Shown: one piece after another, positions 1 through 8,189 of the stretch | Layout of the letters: every line of letters starts with the position of its first letter | How positions within the stretch are numbered: the stretch's first letter is position 1 | Assembly (NCBI GenBank): GCA_037447655.1 | Contig: JBBHKE010002027.1 | Coordinates: 1 to 11,226 of the forward strand | Direction of reading: 5' to 3' | From: Zygnema cylindricum | Taxonomy: Eukaryota > Streptophyta > Zygnematophyceae > Zygnematales > Zygnemataceae | Length of the DNA stretch: 11,226 nucleotides | Translations under genes and position numbers: made by a program | Notes under the pieces: model-generated | Database searches by the model: none | Told to the model about the DNA's origin: nothing | Seen by the model: the letters and a program-made list of their open reading frames with translations, nothing else

Positions 1-108
1 CGTTATGGAGAAATTACAATTAAACATTTTTTTGAAAATGGTATTGATACACAAATTAGAGTACATGACACTAATTCATTATATACACTAATAATTTCTA
101 TACGCTAA
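1..108 (+). CDS. Unidentified partial open frame at left edge
   Basis: Frame 1 of the plus strand is open from the first base to TAA at 106-108 (35 codons) and reads like ordinary protein, including the stretch KHFFENGIDTQIRV. I do not recognise it. It lies just beyond the point (about 165) where similarity of the minus-strand Copia reverse transcriptase stops. It could be the 3' end of a plus-strand gene or of another transposon into which the Copia element was truncated. An open frame of this length in AT-rich DNA also occurs by chance, so the call is weak. Confidence 0.18.
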   Translation, partial: RYGEITIKHFFENGIDTQIRVHDTNSLYTLIISIR

Positions 109-164
109 TAACGATTCACGGTGTAGTGTTGGGTATCGCTTAAATTCATATCGCGATAATTTCG

Positions 165-1130
165 ATATTTTGTAGGAGCCTGACAAAATCGGCTCACGAC
201 AAAAACTGTGGCTGTAATATCCGGTCGCGTGGCCACACTTAAATACATTAAACTTCCAACGGCTTCACGATAGGGCACGTGGACAATTTCCTCCTCCTCA
301 AATTTGCGATATTGAAGTTTGGAATCTAGTGGTGTCAAAACCGGCTTAGAATCCAACATAGCAAAATTTGTTAGTACTTCTTTACAATATTGCGCTTGCG
401 ACAATTTAATATTTCCATTATCGTACCTCAAAACTTCCACTCCAAGAATATATCGTACGTCCCCCAAATCACTGACTTTAAAGTGAAGACGCAAGTACTC
501 CTTCAATTCCGCAATTCGCGTCAACTTGTCACATATCATCAAAAAGTCATCCACGTAGACAGAAAATATAATTTGATCCCCCCCCTCACCTTTTACGTAA
601 ACTCCAGAGTCTAAAACTGTTCGTACAAATCCAAACTCGGTTAGGACCTTGTGTAATCTCAAATACCAAGTCCGCGGTGCATGTTTTAGTCCGTACAAGG
701 ACTTTCACAGCCGCCATACCTTCCCCTCCTTCGAAACTACTCCTTCCGGAACTTTCATATAAACCTCCTCCTCTAAGTCACCATTTAAGAACGCCGTCTC
801 TACGTCCATTTGGTGAATGTGTTTCTTGTCGGCAGCGGCAATAGCAATAATCATCCTCAATGAATCAAACTTAACTACCGGTGTGTATGTCTCCGTATAA
901 TCTATCCTCTCCCTTTTTTGAAAGCCCTTGCAAACTAGCCGAGCCTTATGTTTTACTATTTCCCCGGATACACCAGTTTTGGTTTTAAAAATCCATTTTG
1001 CATCAATAGCCTTTTTACCCTCCGGTAGGCTTACCTCCTCAAAGGTACGGTTGTCAATAGTTGATTGAAGTTCTCTTTCCCACGCGGGTTTCCAATGCTT
1101 CTCCCAATCGCATGATTTTCGTGCTTCCAC
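165..1130 (-). pseudogene. Copia reverse transcriptase (RVT_2), broken by one stop
   Basis: RNA-directed DNA polymerase part of Copia pol, which would copy element RNA into cDNA inside virus-like particles. The first part (705-1130) carries the palm signature QMDVETAFLNGDLEEEVYM. The second (about 165-698) carries SLYGLKHAPRTWY and the catalytic YVDD box (residues 48-51 counted from the Met at 698), then a match to the RT connection region ending TRPDI...SRFCQAPTK. An in-frame TGA at 705-707 separates the halves, in the context VWRL-stop-KSLYGLK, where family members read straight through; CGA to TGA would explain it. After about residue 178 the sequence stops resembling the family and runs to TAG at 105. 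RNase H is absent. The catalytic residues that can be seen are intact, so decay looks moderate. Confidence 0.92.
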
Positions 1131-1172
1131 ATACGATTGCGGATCACCCGGCTTATTTTCACATAATGATTG

Positions 1173-1514
1173 CTATAAAAGAAAATCATCCTCCCTCGCC
1201 TCCGAAATAAAATAACACGAATTTTTCATATTCCCCTTACCATCAAAAGAAAAACAAGCCAGTTTCTTACCCCTATTTTCTCGCATACTCCTCCTCGGCT
1301 CAAAATATTTTTCTTCCCTCGACGGTTCCTCCTCAATAATATTCGGTTCACTTGATTTAGAAGACGAAGATTTCCTCGTGTCCGAAGACATTCGGGAATT
1401 TTCGCTTCGCGAATCCCCACCAATGTTACCAAAATTTGCATTTTCCCCAATTTTACCTTTCCCCCTCTTAACATTGGAGGTGGATTCCGGCTCAATTTCC
1501 GAATTTGAACCCTA
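1173..1514 (-). pseudogene. Copia pol linker between integrase and reverse transcriptase
   Basis: Same frame as the reverse transcriptase, bounded by in-frame TAG codons at 1173-1175 and 1512-1514. The product is low in complexity, rich in Ser, Glu, Lys and Arg, with a PRRSMRENRGKK segment. This resembles the basic 'RRS.R' motif that commonly ends the integrase tail of Copia polyproteins just before RT. It is poorly conserved in the family and has no catalytic role. Reading continues through the stop at 1173 into the RT domain without a frame change, which shows that it was once one polyprotein. Confidence 0.7.
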
Positions 1515-2470
1515 AATGTCATTAAGATCACCAATTTCAATTTCCTCATGAAAATCAAGATTCAAATGTCGCTTAGCCAATCGAGAGATTGTGGATAATA
1601 AGTTCTCGTGAAAATCCACATTCCTCGATTCCTCAATGATATGTCGAATCGGGTCATAAACTCGATAAAGGCTCCCTTTGTCACTATATCCAACGAAATA
1701 ACCACTCCAACTCCTCGATGCAAATTTACCTTTTCTCTTTTGTGCTTGAATATAAACCGACGCACGACATCCCCAAATCCGAATGCGGTGTATAGTAGGC
1801 TTTCACCCATACCACAACTCATACGGAGTTGTGTCACCCGAAACCGATGTAATTCGCTGATTGCAAATATAATTCGCCGTTAAAATTGCATCGCCCCATA
1901 AATGAATACTCCTCCCGGATCGTGTACCATGGATCGTACCATTTCTTGAAGAGTACGATTTTTCCTCTCGGCAACGCCATTAGATTCCAGTGAGTAAGAT
2001 GCGGTATATTGATGAGAAATTCCCCACTCTTTACAATAAGGATCAAAAGCAAGAAATTCCCCTCCATTGTCCGATCTAATAGATTTTAATTTTCTCTCAC
2101 ATTGCCTTTCGGCCATCACATGCCACTCTTGAAAGCGTAAAAATGCTTCGGATTTGTGTTTAAGTAATATTACCCATGTGAAGCGAGAGAAGTCGTCCAC
2201 CACCACCATAATATATTTGTTTCTTCCAATCGTCTCCGGTTTTATGTCCCCACATAAATCAATATGCACAAGATCAAGCGGATGCTTAGATCAATGCGAT
2301 GGATTCTTAGCCGGATGCGGCTTTCGGATTTGTCTCCCCTTACTACATCCCTCGCACCCGTTAATTTTCTCTCCCGACGCCAAGTCCAATACCCTTACAC
2401 TTCCATTTTTAATCATGCGTCGTAAACTCCCCTCGGATGTGTGGCACATACCGTGGTGCCACAAAGATAA
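1515..2470 (-). pseudogene. Copia integrase, one in-frame stop and one frameshift
   Basis: DNA strand-transfer enzyme of the element. Domains in order: a zinc-binding pre-integrase region with LWHHGMCHT and CEGCSKG (about 2340-2460); the DDE core with HIDLCGD, RSDNGGEF and NGVAERKNRTL (1960-2269), supplying the Asp, Asp and Glu of the triad; and the Copia C-terminal region with LWGDAILTANY, TTPYELWYG and GYFVGYSDKGSLYRVYDP (1680-1905). TGA at 2291-2293 separates the zinc domain from the core. Near 1905 the frame changes by one base, and a further TGA lies at 1803-1805 after TPYELWYG. About 33 residues lie between the second Asp and the Glu, slightly short for the family, suggesting a small in-frame deletion. 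The zinc histidine box is also degraded: the usual G before the second His is Cys. Confidence 0.92.
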
Positions 2471-2659
2471 GTCGCCTTTCAATTCGGAGATTTGCAAAAT
2501 AATGCCACCAAAATTTGGGTGCGCTTTCGGCCGACGCAATATTAAGCGACTATGCATAAAATTTGTGACTTCTCTTTTGACTATTTGTACAGCATCTGAT
2601 CGTACAATTTTTATTGTGGAGTCGCCATACGCAAATACGCTCACGCCTGCACGTTGAAT

Positions 2660-3030
2660 CTGCGGTACGCTGAGAAGGTTCACTAAACCTTCACGTAAGT
2701 ACAAAACATTTGTTAGTTGGGTTTGCGTCACTTTTTCTACGCCACTTGCGTCCAAAATAGGTAAGTCTAAACGTATAGTACCCACTGTACTTATTGAAAT
2801 CACTTGTCGCAAGTCACTTGTCCACTTGCGACAGTTATTCATTTTAGTACCGTGAGTTCGCGAAAAAAATCAAAAAGCGAAGCGTCCGTACATACGTGGT
2901 GTGACGCACCAGAATCTATAGTCCACTCCTTTTCTTGTTGCATAGCACCTGCCAAAACATCATTCGAAAGGTTAAGGGCTGAAAATATTTGTGTGCCTTT
3001 GCCTCCTCCTTTAAATTGATCGTCGCCCAT
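2660..3030 (-). pseudogene. Copia aspartic protease, frameshifted
   Basis: Retropepsin-like protease that would cleave the Gag-Pol polyprotein. The active-site motif WTIDSGASHHVC lies near 2900-2930, with the Asp-Ser-Gly-Ala tetrad of Copia proteases. At 2839-2842 the reading frame ends in TGA overlapping an ATG in the next frame (ATGA). The second half continues there, with TIRLDLPIL and VLYLREGLVNLLSVPQI, the usual tail that precedes the integrase zinc domain. No classic slippery heptamer is seen at the junction, so I read it as an indel rather than programmed frameshifting. Upstream, an RGG-like region leads in from the gag zinc knuckles in the same frame. Confidence 0.87.
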
Positions 3031-3039
3031 AAAATGTCC

Positions 3040-3940
3040 TCCTCCTCTTCCATGGCGATCGCCGAGCCCACCGTATCGGCCGCCGCCGTCGCCTCTACCG
3101 CCGCGATCTCCTCTTCCACCGCTGCCTCCATTTTCGGCCTTTGAGTAACATTGGGGACTTATATGACCTCATTTCCCCCAAAAGTGACATTCGCGCTCCT
3201 TATCCGTGCAAGTAGCCGCCATATGACCAAGTTTGCCGCATTGAAAACAGGCAATATTGGTCAGATCTGAATATCCGGGTTGGGAAGGAGATCTCTCGGC
3301 CCTTTCGTGTCCTCTTCCCCCTCTTCCTCTCGGATTTCCCCCTCTTCTTCCTCCTCTTCCTCGAAATTAATTTAGATCGAAATTTTCCGGTGTTGTCGCA
3401 TTGAGGGAACCCGTCGGTTGGGTTCCCCTCGATGAGCTCGGGCGATTTGCCTCGGTCGATTTAAGAAATGTAATGATCGAGTCTAAGGTGTTCAAATCCC
3501 TCGATAAGAGAATGTCCCCTAAGTGAATCATTTTCTCCGGTAAGGCATGGATGAAGACCGATGCCTTATCACTCTCATCGATGGACTTTCAAAAATTTGC
3601 GAGTTGCTCGATAATAATATTGATTCTCTTCGCGGCTTCATCGATCGAATCACTTGACTTGACCTTAAAAGAGGTATAGTCGCTATAAATGTGTTGCCCC
3701 TTGGGCAAATCTTCGGATAAGAAATAGATCGTGAATCGAGGTGCTACATGATTGAAATAAACCGCCGATAGCGGAAAGATTTTTTTTCGTCCACACAGGA
3801 TAAGCTCTCTGATCCGAGGTAGGCATCTTGTCCACCCCTTTTACCACCTTCCAAAGCTGATTCAATTTAAATTGACCTTTGATATATTTCTTCCACGATT
3901 GATAATTTGTCCCATTGAAGATGAGGATCTTGCCGGACAT
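3040..3940 (-). pseudogene. Copia gag with two zinc knuckles and RGG tracts, decayed
   Basis: Structural nucleocapsid/capsid protein. It starts at the ATG at 3940 with the Copia gag signature IFNGTNYQSWKKYIKGQF and LWKVVKGVD. At an A8 run (T8 on the plus strand, 3780-3787) the frame changes by one base. The capsid part then continues in frame 1, with stops TGA 3589-3591 and TAA 3367-3369. A Gly/Arg-rich tract (about 3300-3366) precedes a perfect CCHC knuckle, CFQCGKLGHMAATC (3208-3249). A second knuckle (3148-3189) has lost its second Cys to Trp and has TGA (3169-3171) where Arg or Lys is expected. Another Gly/Arg tract (about 3040-3130) leads to the protease. The knuckles would bind element RNA. 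Confidence 0.9.
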
Positions 3941-3966
3941 AGATTGAACTGGTTCGTCCCCTCACT

Positions 3967-4422
3967 CTAGTCGTCAAGATCGGAATCATCATCGATGAGA
4001 AGTTTTCCTTTTCGAATCAATTCCCTCGTCTCCTCCTCATCTCCTTCACCACCTTCTGTATCGCCGATGCTTTGATCCGGAATCGGATCTCCGAATAATG
4101 GAGATCTAGTAACAAGGTTTGTCTCGGCGATCCGCTGATCCACATAATGGAAAAGACCATCCATCAGTTTTTGAAGACGATCTCCCATCGCGTCATCTTC
4201 CTTCTTTTTTTTCCCCTCATTCTCCTTATTTTGTTCGAATGTATCAATCGGAACGGCTTCCTCAAAAGTTTTGCCGGTGAAAGCAAATGGAGTTTCTACT
4301 TCTGGATCCGACGATGATTCGTATTCGGTTGGATCCGAAAGATCGCGATCCGGAGGTCGAGGGATCAACGTAGAAGAAGAAGGTATCATTTGAGTAGGGG
4401 TATTTTTCTTTTTTCTCCCCAT
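3967..4422 (-). CDS. Intact leader ORF between primer-binding site and gag
   Basis: 151 codons from ATG (4420-4422) to TAG (3967-3969), without a stop, although the adjoining gag-pol has eight. I recognise no domain. The N-terminus is basic (MGRKKKN). The centre is rich in Pro, Ser and Glu, then comes a Lys/Glu stretch (NKENEGKKKKEDDAMGDRL) and a possible helix LQKLMDGLFHYVDQRIAE. The C-terminus is strongly acidic (LLIDDDSDLDD). Its stop lies 26 nt before the gag ATG, and gag is in a different frame that has its own TGA a few codons upstream of that ATG. As read it is therefore a separate ORF, not an N-terminal extension of gag. Additional ORFs of unknown role are known from some plant LTR elements; the alternative is an old gag N-terminus cut off by an indel. 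Confidence 0.6.
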   Translation of the reverse strand: MGRKKKNTPTQMIPSSSTLIPRPPDRDLSDPTEYESSSDPEVETPFAFTGKTFEEAVPIDTFEQNKENEGKKKKEDDAMGDRLQKLMDGLFHYVDQRIAETNLVTRSPLFGDPIPDQSIGDTEGGEGDEEETRELIRKGKLLIDDDSDLDD

Positions 4423-4467
4423 GGCGGCAAAACTAGCCACCCTTCTACACCTCAAGAGAGCACACAA

Positions 4468-4479
4468 GCTCCGATACCA
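4468..4479 (-). other. tRNA primer-binding site (initiator-Met type)
   Basis: On the minus strand, 2 bp after the LTR end, the sequence is TGGTATCGGAGC. It differs at one base from TGGTATCAGAGC, the site complementary to the 3' end of plant initiator-Met tRNA and usual in plant Copia elements. Position and spacing independently confirm the LTR boundary. Confidence 0.85.
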
Positions 4480-4628
4480 CTTGACAGGATCTTACACAAA
4501 ATGCAGAGTGCAAGATTACAACGGAAGCATAAAAAAAAATTCACACAAGGGAGAATTGTCCACGAAAGCCAATATATTTCACGGACATTTTCTCCCAAAA
4601 AAAGATTAAGTTTCCCTCCCTCTAAGCT

Positions 4629-4645
4629 GCAGTATATAATACTGC
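4629..4645 (-). promoter_or_regulatory. Candidate LTR TATA element in a short palindrome
   Basis: Within the LTR, on the element strand, lies TTATATACT inside a palindrome with GCAGTA/TACTGC arms. It is about 370 bp into the LTR and 150 bp before its end, a plausible place for the U3/R boundary. No experimental or comparative support is available here. Confidence 0.35.
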
Positions 4646-4916
4646 GAGTGAAGCGTCACACTATCAAACTATAAAAACCAAACCAAACATAAAGTGCGCA
4701 TGAAGCGCCTACTAATCAAATTGCGTCTATACGCGAAACTACGTACAACTAAAGTACTAAGCAAACGTACAACCAAAAAACAAATAAAGACAAAACGAAT
4801 CCTCTAACCGTACGTACCAAACGAAACAAAATACCTGGTCGACGCCAAGCTAACTCTTTGCGAGACCAGAGTACTACAAATCCGTACAACAGACTTATTG
4901 GCTCCAAACCAACCTG

Positions 4917-4956
4917 GACCACTAACTTGTCGTAAAGACCACTAACTTGACGTAGC
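4917..4956 (-). repeat. 20-bp tandem duplication in LTR U3
   Basis: Two adjacent 20-bp copies on the plus strand, gaccactaacttgtcgtaaa and gaccactaacttgacgtagc, share the first 13 bases exactly. They lie in the first 100 bp of the LTR in element orientation, where U3 repeats often act as enhancer elements. Regulatory function is inferred only from position. Confidence 0.6.
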
Positions 4957-5015
4957 GACAAATTAGCCGGCCGCGCTATAGGCCGCGATGGCCGACTACA
5001 ACCTTGATCCTAACA

Positions 5016-5264
5016 GGAGTCATAGAAGAGCACAGTCCTATTTCAATAATAATAAAAGTATGCAACTAAGTGACAAAAAGAGTATGTATTCTCGTATTGA
5101 TTGACATATTCTATATTAAACTGAAATATTACGCAAAAGAAAACCTTAAAAAACCTTTGAAATCCATGAAATATTGTAAAAACTTAAAAAAAAAACCGTA
5201 CTTTTTTGGAAAGTTATTGGTTGCCCACACCAAAATAAGATGGGAAACTCTCAAGGCCCAAAAA
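5016..5264. other. AT-rich spacer without recognised features
   Basis: This stretch between the LTR and the inverted-repeat block is AT-rich with several poly-A runs. An 83-codon frame at 5070-5321 is Lys-rich and composition-driven. I see no gene, RNA or repeat boundary in it. Confidence 0.5.
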
Positions 5265-5866
5265 AAGCCTGAAGAAACGCCTCAATGTACCCAACTTTCA
5301 AAAAGAAAAATGGAAGTTTAATGAAGGAAAAACTATCTTACGCGCTACGAAAAACGGGCAAGAACCAACGTAAATTTTGCGTCCTTCTTAAACTTTGACA
5401 TACTCCAATTTGGCGTTATTATCCATTTCGATCCACTTCCACCTCATCTTCACACTTTTAGTAAAAACGACCCGCGAGATGATTTTAATAGAAGTAATAG
5501 CCGATTGACGAATAGCAAAACAATATCGCAAAGGTGAAACGTCTTTGGAATTTTATATTGCAATTGGGAGAGTACACGAAAAAATGTGTTTTTTGGTTTC
5601 CAAACATTTTTATTGTTTGTTTGGTTGTATGGAATTTCACAATGTCAATGTCACAAAGAACATTCGATGTCATTTTGACAAAAGCCATTTGTAGACGTAG
5701 GCGATTGCTTATTTTGTCCACGTGTGGGTGTGTACAAATGTCGTAGTTTATTGGCGTCTACAACTTTCCTCAGTTTGTTGGAGTTTATAGTTGTCGCAAG
5801 TTTTGGAGACATCTACAATTGTCACATATTTAAAGTACTGAAAGCGCAAATGATGATTGACATAGG
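5265..5866 (+). repeat. Left arm of a large imperfect inverted repeat
   Basis: About 600 bp that match the reverse complement of 9109-9717 with substitutions and small indels. Shared landmarks include caatttggcgttatta (5407 on), gattttaatagaagta followed by agccgattgacgaatagcaaaac (5481 on), gggagagtacacgaaaaaa (about 5567), acattcgatgtcattttgac (5661) and tttcctcagtttgttgg (5765). It is non-coding in all frames. The outer limit near ctgaag...gcctc is approximate, and I see no clear flanking target duplication. The arms could be the ends of a MULE- or foldback-like DNA transposon, or two insertions of one repeat family in opposite directions. Confidence 0.75.
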
Positions 5867-6708
5867 AACCCTTTGGAAAGTACACTTGAAAATTTGCTCT
5901 AAATCCGAGAGTAAGGGTATGTCCCCATGTACTTGTAACTTAGCGAACTTACTTTGTATTTTGCGCGGATCCGTCGGACCCGGTTTTTAAGTGTTCCTAT
6001 GCCTGTAAAGACGAAATCGATTGTATACGTCAACAATACCTGTGACGGTTGTCAACGCTACAATCTGTGGCCGCACGTTATTTTTTGGAACTGCTTGTGA
6101 CGTCGCACGTCATACCGTGACATTGTAGACGTACCGCCTTCTAGCTTGTGCCGTTTCACGGTTGAAGATAGGGCGCTTTCCCTTTGCGTCTCCTATCCGG
6201 TCAACATGAAATGGCATCGGAATTTGAAGACCCCTGCAAAAAAATGAAATCCGTACTAGACGAAAATGGAAAAAACCAAACAAATTGTGTACTTTTCTTG
6301 GTCGTATTGGAACGCAAACGGACAAAACATAGCAAATTTCGTACTTTTTTTGTCCTTAGAAATCGTATGGAAATTTTCAAAAATTACGTCACGTGCGAAT
6401 ATATGTTCCTATTTGTTTATCGAATATACCTAGTTTTAAAACACATCGCGCATCTGTTTTAAACGTAAGGTTGAAGATGACGTTTTTTGTCGTGGAAGTG
6501 AGTCGAAAAACACAAACGACAAATTTTCATAGATCTTAAAATCGAAGATGACGCAAATTTTACTCTACAAATTTGCCATTCCTTCGTACGGTTGCAACTT
6601 AGGAAGTACGGCGCTAAGTTTTACAGGAAAACGATAGAAAAAAACCCTTATTTATGCACATGGGGACATACCCTAACATTCTCAAGTTTCGGTTACTTGA
6701 GCACACCA
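5818..6708 (+). repeat. Repeat unit copy A, split by a nested insertion
   Basis: A unit of about 130 bp (5818-5914 plus 6677-6708) running from attgtcacatattt through gatgattgacataggaaccc, aaaatttgctct and gagtaa to caagtttcggttacttgagcac. Copy B (6711-6850) repeats this order directly after it. Copy A is interrupted at its GAGTAA|CATT position by the element at 5915-6673. Its left part overlaps the inner end of the large inverted-repeat arm. Confidence 0.7.
5912..6676. mobile_element. PIF/Harbinger-like non-autonomous element with TAA duplication
   Basis: A 759-bp element (5915-6673) flanked by TAA at 5912-5914 and 6674-6676. The ends are inverted: GGGTATGTCCCCATGTAC on the left, and GGGTATGTCCCCATGTGC when the right end is read inward, matching at 17 of 18 bases. 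Further in, tgtaacttagcg and tgtaaaacttagcg give partial subterminal symmetry. Three-base TWA duplications and GG-rich termini are typical of the PIF/Harbinger superfamily and its Tourist-like MITEs. No transposase is encoded inside; the longest frames (for example 6184-6462) look random. The adjacent copy B preserves the target without the insertion. Confidence 0.82.
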
Positions 6709-6710
6709 CC

Positions 6711-6850
6711 TATTGTCGCATATTTAATGTAATGAAAACGCAAGTGATGATTGATATAGGAACCCTTCAAAAAGTACACTATAAAATTTGCGCTAAAACA
6801 CAGAGTAACATTGTCAAGTTTCGGTTACATGGGCACGCCGCCTGAGGCAC
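6711..6850 (+). repeat. Repeat unit copy B, uninterrupted
   Basis: Direct copy of unit A: attgtcgcatatttaatg, then gatgattgatataggaaccc, aaaatttgcgct, cagagtaacattgtcaag and tttcggttacatgggcacg. It forms an inverted pair with copy C (7066-7165), separated by about 215 bp of unique AT-rich sequence (6851-7065). That makes a potential hairpin-forming segment of about 430 bp. Confidence 0.72.
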
Positions 6851-7065
6851 TTAAAATTTTCATTGAGGCAGTTGTACCAAAATATGAGTGAATGCACAAG
6901 AATGTACCCTAACAACCCCTTTTAAATAACCCTTCATAAATGTATGAAAGATGTATGGGTACAAAGTTGGGTACGAATTTTATTAACACTTCATTATTGT
7001 TCGATGCGCATTGTACATAGTATTTGTGAGTTTGATGCGTGACTACCATGGTAATTGAACAACTA

Positions 7066-7165
7066 TGGCGGAGTGCCGATGTAACCGAAACTTGAAAATG
7101 TTACTTAGGATTTTTACACAAATTTTAGGGTGTAATTTTCAAAGGGTTCATATGCCAACATAGAT
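7066..7165 (-). repeat. Repeat unit copy C, inverted relative to A and B
   Basis: Read on the minus strand, this stretch gives catatgaaccctttgaaaat, ctaaaatttgtg, taagtaacattttcaagtt and tttcggttacatcggcactccgcc, the same order of landmarks as copy B. It is non-coding. It marks the right arm of the B-C inverted pair. Confidence 0.68.
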
Positions 7166-7617
7166 GTCCTATGCGCATTAAACGCACGGAGTAAACTAAC
7201 GATTACTACGTCAAGTGTGCATCAAACGATCTTGAAATTCTATAAAATTCGTACCTTGCTTAGAGTTAGTGCAGTTTTCGTACAATTTTGTATAGTGTCG
7301 GTATATGCCGATACATTTGAAGGTTTTTAAGGGTTTTATGGGACTTTATGGTTTTTTTTTTTGGGTACATTTGAGTATTTAATTACACCTGTTTTAGATT
7401 TTTTGTACATTTATTTACAGTATCCGTATTTCTCCGGGCTTTTTTACTGTTATTTATTTTACAATTTTTAGGGTACGCAACCAAACATTCCCTTATTTTG
7501 CAGTATTTGCCGTACGTTTATTGATAATGCCGTACATTTTCTTATATTTTAGGAAACGTCTCTATGTATTAAAGTATCCACTTTTCTCTGTCTTTTTGCT
7601 CTAAAATTTAAGGAACT
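7166..7617. other. T-rich non-coding stretch with degenerate TTTAGGG-like motifs
   Basis: This interval is T-rich, with several long T runs (for example 7349-7362), repeated gtacattt/gtacgttt words and scattered forms such as tttaagggtttt and tttttagggt. No convincing frame, tRNA or structured RNA is seen. It is loosely similar in style to 8495-8690, but I cannot align the two with confidence. Confidence 0.4.
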
Positions 7618-7938
7618 TTGACAAAAATTTTAGCCTTACAAGAAAATCATTTTTACCAAAGTAGAGTAACGTCAATTTATACTTTGGATGTACATCGTGT
7701 TTGTCATCATTTGAACGCATTTTGGCGTTTTCTCCTTTTTGACCCCCGGGCAAGAGAATCCAACCCAAAAATAAAATTCATCCAAAATCACCTCGAGGGG
7801 GTAATTTTAGTTCAAGTACCGCCCAACCAGCGAATGAAAAAAGACCCTTGCACGTGCTACAAGAAAGGGAAATTTTTGGACGAGGGAGAGTCCTCGCTAT
7901 TTTTCTCCGTGCCCGTCACGCGCATGTACGGAAAATAA
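7618..7938 (+). other. Unassigned open stretch, probably not a gene
   Basis: A frame without stops for 106 codons lies in a GC-richer island (about 7740-8000). It lacks an early ATG: it opens with TTG, and the first in-frame ATG is near its middle. No domain is recognised. A pyrimidine-rich stretch (8000-8040, ctctcccttctccctctcac) follows. It could be an eroded coding fragment or a promoter-like island; nothing decides between these. Confidence 0.2.
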
Positions 7939-8189
7939 TCTGCAGGGGCCTCGGACCTCCACTTTCATTCACGGGTCCTTTACATAATTTTTCGTGGTCG
8001 TCGCCTCTCCCTTCTCCCTCTCACACTCTCGCTTTTATCTCATACTATTTAGACTGAGACACAACAATATTGGATTAAAATGAAAGTTTTTTGATTTTTT
8101 TTTTGACATTTTTAAGGTTTTGTTTTAATGGCAAGTCGAGTGAGAAAAGTAAAAAAAACGAAATCAGGAAACTATGGCGGAAAGTTATT

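Larger units (their letters stand above)
160..5015 (-). mobile_element. Degenerate Ty1/Copia LTR retrotransposon, 3' end missing
   Basis: Read on the minus strand, the order is 5' LTR, tRNA primer-binding site, leader ORF, gag, protease, integrase, reverse transcriptase. Integrase before reverse transcriptase is the Copia (Pseudoviridae) order, not Gypsy. The gag-pol part needs three frame changes (about 3780, 2842 and 1905) and has eight in-frame stops, so it is a non-autonomous relic. Reverse transcriptase similarity ends near 165. No RNase H, polypurine tract or 3' LTR is visible to the left edge. Only one LTR is in view, so a target duplication cannot be checked; the bases outside the 5' LTR are GGAGT (5016-5020). 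Confidence 0.93.
4482..5015 (-). repeat. 5' LTR of the Copia element (534 bp)
   Basis: In element orientation it begins TGTTAGGATC (plus 5006-5015) and ends GATCCTGTCA (plus 4482-4491). These are short inverted repeats matching at 8 of 10 bases, with canonical TG...CA ends. It abuts the primer-binding site and is non-coding. The partner 3' LTR is outside the window or lost, so age cannot be estimated from LTR divergence. Confidence 0.85.

Noticed and set aside
2154-2657. 167-codon plus-strand open frame
   Set aside because: It lies antisense to the integrase and protease regions, where the minus-strand product is clearly recognisable. The plus-strand product resembles nothing.
2839-2850. Programmed frameshift or ATGA stop-start coupling between protease halves
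   Set aside because: No slippery heptamer is seen, the family normally has no frameshift inside protease, and the element has other frame changes and many stops, so an indel is the simpler reading.
3301-3366. Microsatellite-like CCTCTTCC tract
   Set aside because: On the minus strand it encodes the Gly/Arg-rich segment before the gag zinc knuckles, in the same frame as they are, so it is coding low complexity and not a separate feature.
5485-5990. Open frames on both strands of the left inverted-repeat arm
   Set aside because: They are not conserved in the homologous right arm (9109-9717), where different frames are open, and they show no domains.
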